Below are positions 1 through 9,465 of a stretch of DNA of 64,000 bases, one piece after another. The DNA is from Chryseobacterium lacus. GTDB taxonomy: Bacteria; Bacteroidota; Bacteroidia; Flavobacteriales; Weeksellaceae. The translations under genes and the position numbers were made by a program. Numbering within the stretch: the stretch's first letter is position 1; every line of letters begins with the position of its first letter. The stretch lies in NCBI RefSeq assembly GCF_003336205.1, contig NZ_QPIE01000006.1:124001-188000 (forward strand). The letters are read 5' to 3'. The notes beneath the pieces are model-generated. The model did not search any database. It worked only from the letters and a program-made list of their open reading frames with translations, and was not told where the DNA came from.

Positions 1-1
1 G

Positions 2-1771
2 CTGAGTACAGAAGCCAATGAAGCCAACCATATCAAACGAGATACACCAGTAATGTGTGTTATTGGAAATCCACCATACAGCGGAGAAAGTGCAAATAAA
101 GGAGAATGGATTATGAAGTTGATGGAAGATTACAAAAAAGAGCCAGGCGGTAAAGAAAAACTAAAAGAGCGAAATTCAAAATTCATCAATGACGATTATG
201 TAAAGTTTTTGCGATATGGTCAGCATTTTATAGAGAAAAACGGAAGTGGAATTTTAGCATACATCAACCCACACGGATTTTTAGATAATCCAACTTTTCG
301 TGGTATGCGTTGGCACTTGCTAAAAACGTACGATAAAATTTACACGATTGATTTACACGGAAACGCTAAGAAAAAAGAAATAGCCCCAGATGGTTCGGCA
401 GATGTGAATGTTTTTGATATTGAACAAGGCGTTTCAATCAATTTTTTCATAAAAACAGGCAAGAAAAAACCAAACGAATTAGGCAAAGTTTATCATTTTG
501 ACCTTTATGGCAAAAGAGATTTAAAATATGATTTTCTAATCGAAAACAATCTGAAATCAACACCTTATGATGAAGTTACTCTAACTGCTCCTGAATATTT
601 TTTTATGCCTAAAGATTTTGAAGATAAAATCGAATATGACAAAGGCTTTCAATTAACGGACTTATTTATAGAATCATCATTAGGTGTTTTATCAAAAAAT
701 GATACGGTGACTATCGAATTTGAAAAATCATCTTTAAATAGGATAATTGAGAACTTTAGAAATTTAGAAGAATCTGAATTGCGAAAAATTTACAACCTAA
801 AAAGCGATAGTAGAGATTGGATTCTGTCAAAAGCAAAGGAAGATTTAACTGAAAATTTCAGTGATAATAATTTCAAAATGATTACTTATCGCCCGTTTGA
901 TAATAGATGGACATATTTCACAGGTAAGCCAAAAGGTTTTTTTGCATATAGTCAAAACCGCATTATGAAAAATATGCGAGATGGTAAAAACTTTGCATTG
1001 ATATCAGGCAGACAAGGTCAAGCAGTTGGAAGTATGCAATGGAATTTATCTTTTATCACTAATACGATTTCAGACCAAAACATTTATTATCGTGGCGGTG
1101 GAAGTGTTTTCCCACTTTACCTCTATCCAGAAACCAACGGTCAACAGCCTATTTACCAATCATCAGAAAGGAAACCAAATCTTAACCAAGAAATTGTACA
1201 GCTAATAGCCGAGAAATTAAGTTTATCCTTTACCGACGAAAAAGAAACCACTGAAAACACTTTTGCCCCAATTGATATTTTAGATTACATCTATGCGGTT
1301 TTGCATTCGCCAACATATCGTGAAAAATACAAAGAGTTTCTAAAAATTGATTTTCCGAGAGTGCCATATCCAAAAGACAAAGACAGTTTTTGGCAATTGG
1401 TAAAATTGGGCGGAGAAATACGACAATTACATTTGTTAGAATCTCCGAAAGTGGAAGATTTTATTACCACCTATCCAAAAGGTGGCGATAATGTAATTAC
1501 AACTAAAGTTGCTAAAAAAGATTGGGAACTGTTTGATAAAGAAAAAGGACTTGGCAGAATCTGGATCAATGAGGAACAGTATTTTGACAACATCCCGCTC
1601 ACTGCCTGGGAATTTTATATTGGCGGCTACCAACCCGCTCAAAAATGGCTCAAGGATCGTCAAGGAAGAACTTTGGAGTTTGAGGATATTCTGCACTATC
1701 AAAAAATTATTGTGGCACTTAGTGAAACTGATCGATTGATGAAGGAGATTGATAAAATTAAGTTTGAATAA
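2..1771 (+). CDS. Type ISP-like restriction/modification enzyme, C-terminal part (5' truncated by window edge)
   Basis: The frame is open from base 2 with no start, so only the C-terminal ~590 residues are visible. About 20 codons in lies GNPPYSG, the N6-adenine methyltransferase catalytic motif IV ([DNS]PP[YFW]). The following stretch (FIEKNGSGILAYINPHGFLD, then IYTIDLHGNAKKKE) matches the methylase core of large single-chain type ISP/IIG enzymes, which carry nuclease, translocase and methylase upstream and a target-recognition domain downstream. The remaining ~400 residues would be that specificity domain. The AT-rich base composition and the position beside decayed sequence suggest an acquired defence gene. 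The class is confident; the subtype is inferred because the nuclease/helicase half lies outside the window. Confidence 0.85.
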   Translation: MSTEANEANHIKRDTPVMCVIGNPPYSGESANKGEWIMKLMEDYKKEPGGKEKLKERNSKFINDDYVKFLRYGQHFIEKNGSGILAYINPHGFLDNPTFRGMRWHLLKTYDKIYTIDLHGNAKKKEIAPDGSADVNVFDIEQGVSINFFIKTGKKKPNELGKVYHFDLYGKRDLKYDFLIENNLKSTPYDEVTLTAPEYFFMPKDFEDKIEYDKGFQLTDLFIESSLGVLSKNDTVTIEFEKSSLNRIIENFRNLEESELRKIYNLKSDSRDWILSKAKEDLTENFSDNNFKMITYRPFDNRWTYFTGKPKGFFAYSQNRIMKNMRDGKNFALISGRQGQAVGSMQWNLSFITNTISDQNIYYRGGGSVFPLYLYPETNGQQPIYQSSERKPNLNQEIVQLIAEKLSLSFTDEKETTENTFAPIDILDYIYAVLHSPTYREKYKEFLKIDFPRVPYPKDKDSFWQLVKLGGEIRQLHLLESPKVEDFITTYPKGGDNVITTKVAKKDWELFDKEKGLGRIWINEEQYFDNIPLTAWEFYIGGYQPAQKWLKDRQGRTLEFEDILHYQKIIVALSETDRLMKEIDKIKFE

Positions 1772-1901
1772 CTATTATGGAAAAATCACCAACATACATT
1801 ATTTACGATGTGACTATAGAGCCGTAAGTTTAGATAAAACAATCAAAGGATTAAACGAAACTGTCAGTTACCTACATTTCTGTCAAATGATGCAACAACA
1901 G
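1772..1901. other. Gap between convergent genes, with a 16-codon remnant-like ORF
   Basis: A 16-codon ORF starts at 1777 (MEKSPTYIIYDVTIEP, then stop) a few bases after the restriction/modification stop. It may be a truncated downstream partner gene or chance. No clear terminator hairpin was found here. Confidence 0.3.
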
Positions 1902-3167
1902 TTACTTAAATTCAATATACACATAGTCGATCTGCTTTTCTGTTTCCTTCAAAAATATTCCATAATCAAACTGCAATACCGCGCGAAGCTGGGAAAGATT
2001 TCTATTGGGAAGCTCGAGATTAAACCGCTCTTCTATGGATGGATCACTTTCAAAACGTATTTTGTAACTGTTGCTCAATAGAGATGCCACTTCTTTCAGG
2101 CTTACATTTTTGAAAGTTATTTTATCCGAAGTAACGGTGGATGAACTGGGCATTTCTCTATGATCCTGCACAGCGTGTTTCATCAGAATCGGTTTGGATT
2201 TTATGGAAAACATCTGCACCTTCTGACGCCTGTGTTTTATGGTCTTTCCAAAAGAGTATAGTTGCGCCAAATGACTCATAATGAGAGAATCCCTGTTGAT
2301 ATTCTCAGCTGAACGTCGGATATAGCTTACATTTATTTGTTGCATCAGTTGCGATTCATTATTTGTTGATATCAGATCCACATCTTTGTACGTCAAGGTC
2401 GATATGACATTTTGAAGATCTACACCCGAAATATGGAGAGAATCCTGTTGGTAATCGTGAATGATGGTTTCACCAGCACGTGAAACACCTTCTATTTTTA
2501 AAGAAAACCGATCATTGTCGATGCCGAGTTTTTGCTGCATAACCATTTCCGTGGACCATATCGCGATGGAAACAAATATGGCATTATGCAGCGCATGATT
2601 AAAATAACCCAGCATAAAATTGTACCTGACTCTCAGGTATCCGGAAAAAAGCCCGGCAATAAACTGTGGCAGAATCAATAAAGGTAAAAAATATAATGCA
2701 CTGTTTTCATCTTCATAATTTAAAATATGTGCCAAAGCGAAAGCAGCTGCAGAAAGATAAAATATGACGCCATATCTTCGATTCCAAAAATGATATACTG
2801 ATGACTTTGTTTTTGGAAAAACCGCTACAAAAAGCTGAAGAATATAATTTCTTCTCCAACGCAGAAACAGCCGGAAAATAAGTTCCTCAAAGAAAGGAAT
2901 CACGATGACGGCTAACAAATATACCATCCATACCGGGGCGAACTGTAGAAATTGCCCAACCCGATGATTGTTGGTCTTTACCCATCCCAAATCATTTAAA
3001 AGAGCAATAATCCCGGACAGGAGCAGCATGACAGGAATATCAATCATCAAAACAGAAAACAAGGCGCGACTTTGCTGTTTCGCAGATTGATCAGTATCCT
3101 GCTGATCGGCGGGCTTTTTCAGAAAGTTCAACAAGGATTTTGCCGTAGATAGCAGCGAATAGATCAT
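1902..3167 (-). CDS. CPBP-family intramembrane metalloprotease with C-terminal STN/DUF4974-like domain
   Basis: The first ~220 residues form several membrane segments carrying the CPBP (CAAX protease/bacteriocin-processing) signature: EELIFRLFLRWRR near residue 90, a histidine in FALAHILNYED, and NHALHNAIF near residue 190, the expected Glu-Glu-xxx-Arg, His and second His motifs. Residues ~345-421 (ITFKNVSLKEVASLL, then FESDPSIEERFNLELP) resemble the STN/DUF4974 fold found in secretins, TonB receptors and FecR-type anti-sigma factors. That domain normally lies in the periplasm, so this is an unusual fusion. CPBP proteins typically run 200-300 residues; the extra length here is the appended part. 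The ATG is preceded by a T-rich stretch and no strong ribosome-binding site. Substrate unknown. Confidence 0.85.
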   Translation of the reverse strand: MIYSLLSTAKSLLNFLKKPADQQDTDQSAKQQSRALFSVLMIDIPVMLLLSGIIALLNDLGWVKTNNHRVGQFLQFAPVWMVYLLAVIVIPFFEELIFRLFLRWRRNYILQLFVAVFPKTKSSVYHFWNRRYGVIFYLSAAAFALAHILNYEDENSALYFLPLLILPQFIAGLFSGYLRVRYNFMLGYFNHALHNAIFVSIAIWSTEMVMQQKLGIDNDRFSLKIEGVSRAGETIIHDYQQDSLHISGVDLQNVISTLTYKDVDLISTNNESQLMQQINVSYIRRSAENINRDSLIMSHLAQLYSFGKTIKHRRQKVQMFSIKSKPILMKHAVQDHREMPSSSTVTSDKITFKNVSLKEVASLLSNSYKIRFESDPSIEERFNLELPNRNLSQLRAVLQFDYGIFLKETEKQIDYVYIEFK

Positions 3168-3400
3168 GGTTTTTTTTTTGAAATCAGTTTAAAGTCTATT
3201 GAATTCCGAACAATTTACATTTTTTTAGAAAAGATCTGGTTCTGTTTTCGCCGATTTAACACTCAGCACCATCTCCTGATAAATAAAATATTTCTGTGAT
3301 TTTTATCGTAGAACATAGCTAGTGCCGAGATTCACCCTATGACATTAGGTTTTTCTTTTTAGATCTTTTGCTATTTCCTTAGCCACTTTTGCAATCCTGC

Positions 3401-3571
3401 CTAGCTCTTTAAATTTTCATACTGCGTTTCATTAAAAACCTGACCAGCTTTTCTGAAAACCTGACCAGCCTTTTGAAAAACCTGACCAGCTTTTTGCACT
3501 TTCGTACTACGTTTTATAATAAACCTGACCAGCGTTTTGAAATAGCTGACCAGCTTTTTTAATTTGATCAA
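3401..3571 (-). other. Degenerate 56-codon ORF across the repeat block (possible decayed gene)
   Basis: Read on the minus strand from a TTG at 3571, the repeat block is open for 56 codons and encodes three heptapeptide copies (KAGQVFQ, KAGQVFR, KAGQVFN) before NETQYENLKS and a stop. The first repeat copies fall in a different frame (KTLVRF), because two spacings are 43 rather than 42 bp. A one-base shift at the end would continue into a second open stretch, KELGRIAKVAKEIAKDLKRK, ending at 3345. This pattern suggests an old repeat-containing gene broken by indels, but non-coding repeats giving accidental frames are equally possible. Confidence 0.3.
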
Positions 3572-3590
3572 TATGATTTAGAAAAAACCT
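3439..3590. repeat. Short direct repeats with 21-bp phasing (core CCTGACCAGC)
   Basis: The core CCTGACCAGC starts at 3439, 3460, 3481 and 3524. A one-mismatch copy is at 3545 and a degenerate one at 3588. Spacings are 21, 21, 43, 21 and 43, i.e. one or two 21-bp units. Each core is followed by a T-run and mostly by GAAAA. A larger unit is also duplicated: the stretch beginning near 3419 recurs 84 bp (4 x 21) later near 3503. Unlike CRISPR, there are no unique spacers of constant length. Confidence 0.8.
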
Positions 3591-3639
3591 CCCGTCTTTT
3601 GGAAAAACTACAGGAGTGTTTGGAAAAAAGATCAAGCAT

Positions 3640-4022
3640 TTATTTGTTGACCTTCTTTAAAGTTACCGTTTTCATCACCTCTTTGAGATTCGGAGAAGGT
3701 GAAAAAATAATTTTCACTTTACTGACATGATTGGCGGTGAGGAGTTCCGGAGTATCTTCTCCGCTTCCGCCCAAAGAAGGCCGAAAGTTGCCCAAATCTC
3801 CAAACTTCACGGTGTATCCGTTTTTGAGATACTTGATGAGCATGTTCTGCAGACCGTAAAGCACTGCACGCATATCCACACTGTTCAGTGTTGAGGAGTT
3901 ACTGAGTTCTTCAGCGATGGTTTTGAAATCGATTTCCCCTGTTTTTTCAGCTGTGGATAATATTTCATGGGCGCATCCTTGTCCCGGGGATTATTGCGCT
4001 GAACCGGTTTAAATTGAATCAT
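3640..4022 (-). pseudogene. HU-like DNA-binding protein (HU-HIG, PF18291-like), frameshifted
   Basis: From the ATG at 4022 the frame reads MIQFKPVQRNNPRDKDAPMK and reaches QLKK, then runs to an early stop. Adding one base in the run of six T residues (plus strand, 3942-3947) restores a continuous 127-residue protein through TGEIDFKTIAEELSNSSTLN into DMRAVLYGLQNMLIKYLKNG, GNFRPSLGG and the C-terminal beta-arm region. This is the architecture of the Bacteroidota HU-like proteins that bind and bend DNA. As the sequence stands, the intact reading frame from an internal ATG (3879) lacks the N-terminal third, including helix 1. The defect is a homopolymer indel, so either true decay or a sequencing error is possible. 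Confidence 0.75.
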
Positions 4023-4196
4023 TGTTTTCGTTTTTAAAATTACACGTCACCGTAACAGATCAGCATACCTCAGTACCAATACGCATCGTTGCAGGTGCCG
4101 GCTTCTGGCGTTTCTTTATATTTTCATGATTGTGAAAATGCCATCGTCTATCAAAAATAGCATTTATTTACTTACAAAATGCTTTCTGAACCAAAT

Positions 4197-4228
4197 AAAA
4201 AAAACCACCCCGACGATTATCGGGGTGG
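4197..4228 (-). terminator. Rho-independent terminator for the T9SS protein gene
   Basis: A perfect 9-bp stem (CCACCCCGA / TCGGGGTGG) with a 6-nt loop occupies 4205-4228. On the minus strand it is followed by eight T residues (plus-strand A-run 4197-4204). It lies about 65 bp past the stop of the large minus-strand gene. Confidence 0.9.
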
Positions 4229-4293
4229 CATTAAATAAATTTAAAAATTATTTATAGAAACCAATAAAGGGATTTCTATCTGTTAATCAAAAA

Positions 4294-7200
4294 TTACTTT
4301 TTGATCAATTTCACCGTTTTGGTGTTTCCGTCTGCATATCTCAGGTTCAGGAGATACAGTCCGGATTTCAGTTCAGCGAGGTTAATCTGTGCACCAGGAT
4401 TGGCGATGGTTTTCACCATTCTTCCTGAAGCATCCGTTACCGTAACGGATTTCAGATTCTTGGCATCCGAAATATTGATCACATCTGTGAATGGGTTTGG
4501 ATACACCTGAATCTCTTTTATGCTTTCGGTTTCGGAAGTTCCCAAGGTGCAGTCATAGGTAGCGGTCACCACTGTACGTGCGCTTTCACAAGCAGTGGAG
4601 AAGATCCAGTTGTAAATGTAATACCAATAGTTGGAACCGGATGTAAAATTGTTTCCTGTGATATTGATATTACTTGATGTGTAAGGATATGCTGCCCCTG
4701 AGGTGTTCCTGTTCAGATTAATACCCACACCCTGACCGATACGGTAACCTGTACCAACGGCTAGCGGATAATTAAGTACTACTGTTTGCGGTGTAACACC
4801 ATCATTAACGGTCACTGTATACGGTACTGAAATCAGTGTCGTTCCGCTGCTGTCTCTTATTTCAATCGCAGATGCAGTGCCGATCGCTACTGAAGATACG
4901 GGGTAAACATCAATGCTTACCAGCGTTGTAGGCGAAATGACATCAAAAATCTGATAATAAGTAGAAATGGCATAGTTGGTTGCACTTATTGTACCTAATG
5001 CGGATGGACTTGCGGGACCCACATTTCCACTGCTTCCTGTTGACGCAGAAACATAATAATTGGTAGTAGCAGTTAGCACTGGTGTAGTGTAGCTCGTCCC
5101 GGTTGCCAATGCGGTTGTGGAAGTAGCATCGGCATACCATCTTACCGTAGCTCCCACATCTGCTGTTGCGCTCAGTGTTGCCGAACTGTTACATACATAG
5201 GCACCAGTAGTTCCGGTAATAGACGGGGGCTGACATTCCGTTGTAAAATCTACCGCTATTGCTGACCATGCACTCTGATCCGAAGCAGCACAGTGTGACC
5301 TTACCCAAACATAATATTTGGTCTGAGGCTGCAATCCCGAAATCGGAGTGCTAAGCGCTGCCACATTGGTTGCCAGTGGTACAGTAGCGGCTGTTGGCGG
5401 AGTATTGGATGTGCTGTAATACACATCATATCCCATCGCCGGAGGCGTTACTGAAGCATCCCAGCCAACTGTCGCAGTATTATAACCAATATTAGAAATC
5501 TGAATATTCGAAGGTGCTACACAGCTTGGTGGCGGCACTACATTCAACGTCACATCCACAAAATTACCGCTGGTGAGAGATCCGCAGGCGTCAGCCGGAA
5601 TTCCCGAGTACGCTGCACCAATTCTCATTTTGTACATTCCCAGAGGTACTCCGCTCGGAATTGTAAAAGTCCCGTTGTAGCTCGCTACTTTTGTAGTAGT
5701 TGCCAGCATTACTTCGTTCGGATCATTAAAATCAAGATCATTGTTCCAGTCTACCCAAATGTAATAATGATATGTCAGCGTTCCCGAACCATCCAGGAAG
5801 ATATCAAATGTCTGTGTAGAATATCCGGAAAATACCGTGGCACTGTTCACATACGATTGGTGTGATGTTGCGGTGTAATTGAGTTCCGTAACAGCACCCG
5901 TAGTAGTAGCTTCAGCTAAATAATAGGTAGTAGAGGTACCTGTTTGAGTAGGGATACAATATCCTGTAATACCTTCTGCTACGGCACTCCACTCACTTTT
6001 GTCTGTTGCTGAACATACCGATCTTACCCAAACATAATATTGCGTTTCCGCAATAAGTCCGGTGTTAATCGTTACGGATGTTGTGGTACTGGTTCCTGTA
6101 GCAGGTGTTGCTGCAGTTGGCGGTGTATTGTTGGTAGAAATGTAATATTCATAACTCTGAACCGGAGTCGGAGATCCCACTGGAGCCGTCCATGCCAAAT
6201 CCAGGGAGACTACCGGAGTTATCGTTGCTCCTGTCACCATGAGATTGGTAGGCTTCAGACAAGTCGGTGTTTCTATCACATATACTTCGTCTAATAACAA
6301 ATCATCATGGAAATATGGATTGGTTCCCGTATTTTTATCAACGGTAAACCTCAGCTGTATCGTAGTACCCGAATACGCAGCACCCAACGAAATTCCTTCT
6401 TCGCGCCATGCAGGATCGTTAGAAGTACTGGTGAAAATCGTAGCCCAAGCTGTTCCGTTGAAAACATCAACAGTAAGCCTGTTGTCGTCGTGGGTTGGCG
6501 CTCCTCCTGAAGTAGTGCTTGAATGATTTTTAAACCATTCAAAACGAACAAATGGATTGGCAACTCCTGTTAAGTCGATAAGAGGTGAAAGCAACTGTAC
6601 CTGATGTTCGCCGTCATAAGGACTGCTGGCATCTACCCAGGCAAACTCTCCGGCTGCCTTACCATTATTGGCAGGTGTGGCACCATAACCGGGAGCACCG
6701 CTGAACTTCCAGAAGGCATTGGTACTCGTTGACGTAGTGGTAGGATTCTGATTGGTCCAACAAGGTGGCAAATCTCCACTGTTAAATGACTGATAAAACG
6801 GTGCCGTCAGCGTTGCACAAGCAGTTGTAAATTCTATTCCTCCAATCCAGTCGCTCATGTCACTCGATGAACATACAGAGCGAACCCAAACATAATATGT
6901 AGTAGCAGGCTGTATTCCGGTAGAAATCGTTGTGTTTGGAGTCATCAAACCTGTTATCTGCGGTACAGTAGTCGCATCAGGTGTCATATTGCTAGTGCTG
7001 TAATAAACATCATAACCATTAGCCGGAGATGATGAAGATGCCAACCACGATAACGATACTGAATGTGCAGTAGTTGCACCTACCATCAGCGTCGCAGGTG
7101 GCAGACATGTTGGAAGAGGTTCCCAATATACATCATCCCAATAATAGGCTTTTCCATCTGACGGGCTTTTAATGGCTATCCTTGCATTAGCAGGAATCCA

Positions 7201-9354
7201 CGATGGAATGACTATCGAATAATCGCCATTACTGTAACTGTCATTTACAATATCAAGGGTCTGTAAATTCACAAAAGAATTCCAGTCGGTTACATCTGTA
7301 ACATAACCTACTTCCAGTGCGCCCGGTGCTGAAGTGGTTCTCGCTTTAAATTTCAACCAGTGGGTTCCGGCATTTACGTTACTGAACTCCGGTAAAACTA
7401 CAATGACTGAGGCATTAGCTGTAGTAGTATATTGATACAGATTCCGAGAACCTATCGCACCTGTGCTGGATATGGTCTGCGTACCGGCGGTCATTCCCGT
7501 TGGTGGAAGGATTCGCTCCCAGCAATTGGGCACTATGGATCCATTGGAATAGGATTCAAAATCCTCAAACAGAGTGACCATCGGCGCACACGCAGTAGTA
7601 ACACTTCCTACAGAAAGCCAGTGGCTGACATCCGGCGCTGTACAACTGCTTCTCACCCAGACAAAATATTCCGTATTAGGCGTAAGTCCTGTAATGGTAC
7701 CGGAAGTTCCTGTTGCTGTTACAGAGTTAGTTGCATCTAGCACAGTTGTCGCATCAGGTGCGGTATTGGTAGTGCTGTAATATAAAACATAAGAGGTGGC
7801 TGGATTTCCGAAAGCAGGTGCGCTCCAGTTCATTGCAACAGTATCAGAGGTTATTGTGCCAAAAGCAGGTGATTCCGGCGGGTAGCATGATGGCATCGGT
7901 TCCACAAAAACATCGTCAATATAGATCGCACTTGCTGACCCGTCAGTGGCGTTGTTGAATGCCAGATAGGTTGCAGTACCTGCCGGGAAGTTCACATCAT
8001 ACACAGTATGGGTAGTGGTAAGGATAATAGTTTGCAATACCGTGAAAGTCGCCGGATCTGTAGGGTCGGTCATTGTACCTACTTGCAGTTCCTTGTTTGC
8101 CGCAGTGGCTTTTGCAGAGAATCTTACCCGATTTGTTCCGCTACTTAAAGTTGGCGTTTCAGGAGAAATCAACATCACATGTCCTGTTGTAGTAGAAGTT
8201 CGGTACAGGTAATAGGCATTAGGGGAAGATACCACATTCGCAGCACTTGATGAAACATATCCGTATCCGGCAGAACCCGGTGTTTCATAATAAGTCCAAC
8301 AGTGAGGAGCATTATTATTTGAAGAACTTCCCAGAAAACTAATATCAAAGTTTTGTGAATAAGGAATTGCAAAAGGAGCACATAATGTATTAAAATTATA
8401 CGGCCCTTTCCATATACTATCCCCGTTAGTGCCGCCACAGTTGGCTCTTACGTAAAATTCATACTGCGTGCTGGAAGACAGTGCCGGCGAAGCGGATGGA
8501 GTGGTCGTAGTCGTCCACGTGGTGGGAATTCCTGTTCCTTTAGGCTGTATCGCATACTGCCATGAGGTTTGTGTACCTCCTGCCGTCCAGGTGATGGTAG
8601 CACCAGTTTGGGTAATTCCAGATATATCTACATTTACAGGAGCAGGGCACGTCACTACCACATCAAAGCCGATGTACGGCCTTCTCAGGTTAGATGTGCT
8701 TAAGGATATTGGTAATGTTCCTGTCGTATTGTTGCTGTACTTGCTGCCGTTGTCAGCTGCGAAGGTGCAGATAGAGTTATACTCATACGACCAGGTGATT
8801 GCATTGCTTGCAGTTGGATTGGTATATTCTACAAATAATGCCAGATTCTGATTTCCTGAGTAAGCAAATGATCCCGTGAAAGGAAACTCTTTCCAGCCTC
8901 CCGTCGTTCCAATAAGAGGTGCTGGATTTCCGTCAAACAGTAAAGTAGCTCCTGCTGAGGCAGTTGCCCAGTCCAGAGCACCGCTTCCCCAATCAGCCTG
9001 AGCTACCTCTTTCAGCCAGATTTTTAGACTTGGGGTTCCCAGCATTCCGCCGGCATTTCCCTCTCCGGTGTGAAAATACACACTGGTCAATACCTGGTCA
9101 GCCAGAGCTCCCAATTGTGAAGCGGGATAAATGGTAGCCAGTCTGTTGGTGGCATTCGCACTGGCCGTGGAATACATCGGGCCGTATGTGCTGCTCTGTG
9201 TAACAGACGGTAATCCGGAACAATAATCTATCGTCCATACTTGCGCATTCATTTTTGCTGAACTTAATCCCAAAAGGAAAAAAGCCAGAAGAATACCTTT
9301 CAGATAGGTTCGTCGAACATTGTACGACAACCCTTTTTCATAAATTTTCTTCAT
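4294..9354 (-). CDS. T9SS-exported multidomain surface protein (FN3, cleaved-adhesin-like, GEVED and Ig-like modules)
   Basis: This 1686-residue protein begins with a signal peptide (hydrophobic stretch near residues 19-37, ending SSAKMNAQ). It ends with a type A T9SS sorting domain: VYPNPF near residue 1616, then GRMVKTI and a final TVKLIKK. Five fibronectin III modules, each closing with a YYVWVRS-like strand, lie near residues 237-325, 490-585, 750-845, 1025-1125 and 1278-1365. Between them are cleaved-adhesin/MAM-like beta-sandwiches (near 326-487, 590-745, 848-1020), a GEVED domain (near 1128-1270, WVDWNNDLDFND) and an Ig-like domain (near 1370-1440). It is probably displayed on or released from the cell surface for adhesion or substrate binding. 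No catalytic domain is recognisable. It is monocistronic, with its own promoter and terminator. Confidence 0.92.
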   Translation of the reverse strand: MKKIYEKGLSYNVRRTYLKGILLAFFLLGLSSAKMNAQVWTIDYCSGLPSVTQSSTYGPMYSTASANATNRLATIYPASQLGALADQVLTSVYFHTGEGNAGGMLGTPSLKIWLKEVAQADWGSGALDWATASAGATLLFDGNPAPLIGTTGGWKEFPFTGSFAYSGNQNLALFVEYTNPTASNAITWSYEYNSICTFAADNGSKYSNNTTGTLPISLSTSNLRRPYIGFDVVVTCPAPVNVDISGITQTGATITWTAGGTQTSWQYAIQPKGTGIPTTWTTTTTPSASPALSSSTQYEFYVRANCGGTNGDSIWKGPYNFNTLCAPFAIPYSQNFDISFLGSSSNNNAPHCWTYYETPGSAGYGYVSSSAANVVSSPNAYYLYRTSTTTGHVMLISPETPTLSSGTNRVRFSAKATAANKELQVGTMTDPTDPATFTVLQTIILTTTHTVYDVNFPAGTATYLAFNNATDGSASAIYIDDVFVEPMPSCYPPESPAFGTITSDTVAMNWSAPAFGNPATSYVLYYSTTNTAPDATTVLDATNSVTATGTSGTITGLTPNTEYFVWVRSSCTAPDVSHWLSVGSVTTACAPMVTLFEDFESYSNGSIVPNCWERILPPTGMTAGTQTISSTGAIGSRNLYQYTTTANASVIVVLPEFSNVNAGTHWLKFKARTTSAPGALEVGYVTDVTDWNSFVNLQTLDIVNDSYSNGDYSIVIPSWIPANARIAIKSPSDGKAYYWDDVYWEPLPTCLPPATLMVGATTAHSVSLSWLASSSSPANGYDVYYSTSNMTPDATTVPQITGLMTPNTTISTGIQPATTYYVWVRSVCSSSDMSDWIGGIEFTTACATLTAPFYQSFNSGDLPPCWTNQNPTTTSTSTNAFWKFSGAPGYGATPANNGKAAGEFAWVDASSPYDGEHQVQLLSPLIDLTGVANPFVRFEWFKNHSSTTSGGAPTHDDNRLTVDVFNGTAWATIFTSTSNDPAWREEGISLGAAYSGTTIQLRFTVDKNTGTNPYFHDDLLLDEVYVIETPTCLKPTNLMVTGATITPVVSLDLAWTAPVGSPTPVQSYEYYISTNNTPPTAATPATGTSTTTSVTINTGLIAETQYYVWVRSVCSATDKSEWSAVAEGITGYCIPTQTGTSTTYYLAEATTTGAVTELNYTATSHQSYVNSATVFSGYSTQTFDIFLDGSGTLTYHYYIWVDWNNDLDFNDPNEVMLATTTKVASYNGTFTIPSGVPLGMYKMRIGAAYSGIPADACGSLTSGNFVDVTLNVVPPPSCVAPSNIQISNIGYNTATVGWDASVTPPAMGYDVYYSTSNTPPTAATVPLATNVAALSTPISGLQPQTKYYVWVRSHCAASDQSAWSAIAVDFTTECQPPSITGTTGAYVCNSSATLSATADVGATVRWYADATSTTALATGTSYTTPVLTATTNYYVSASTGSSGNVGPASPSALGTISATNYAISTYYQIFDVISPTTLVSIDVYPVSSVAIGTASAIEIRDSSGTTLISVPYTVTVNDGVTPQTVVLNYPLAVGTGYRIGQGVGINLNRNTSGAAYPYTSSNINITGNNFTSGSNYWYYIYNWIFSTACESARTVVTATYDCTLGTSETESIKEIQVYPNPFTDVINISDAKNLKSVTVTDASGRMVKTIANPGAQINLAELKSGLYLLNLRYADGNTKTVKLIKK

Positions 9355-9382
9355 AATAAAAGTGTTAATTGTTGATGAGCCC

Positions 9383-9390
9383 CAAATATA
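9383..9390 (-). promoter_or_regulatory. -7 element TATATTTG for the T9SS protein gene
   Basis: Exact match to the Bacteroidota -7 consensus TAnnTTTG, 29 bp upstream of the ATG at 9354. No convincing -33 TTTG was found at the usual spacing. Confidence 0.55.
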
Positions 9391-9465
9391 GGAAAAATAA
9401 TTTTTAACATAAAAACGAGTGCAAAATTATGGATTAACATATTTATTAGGCATAAAATTGTATTA

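Noticed and set aside
1749-2081. 110-codon plus-strand ORF after the restriction/modification gene
   Set aside because: It overlaps the 3' part of the CPBP protease gene in antisense and its translation has no protein-like pattern; the minus-strand frame has clear domain content.
3439-3590. CRISPR array
   Set aside because: The repeats are only 10 bp, spacing is 21 bp with no unique spacers, and no cas genes are nearby.
6040-6563. Several overlapping ORFs in the T9SS protein gene
   Set aside because: They are frames opposite or offset to a gene with continuous domain structure and low-complexity Thr/Ser/Gly codons, which open other frames.
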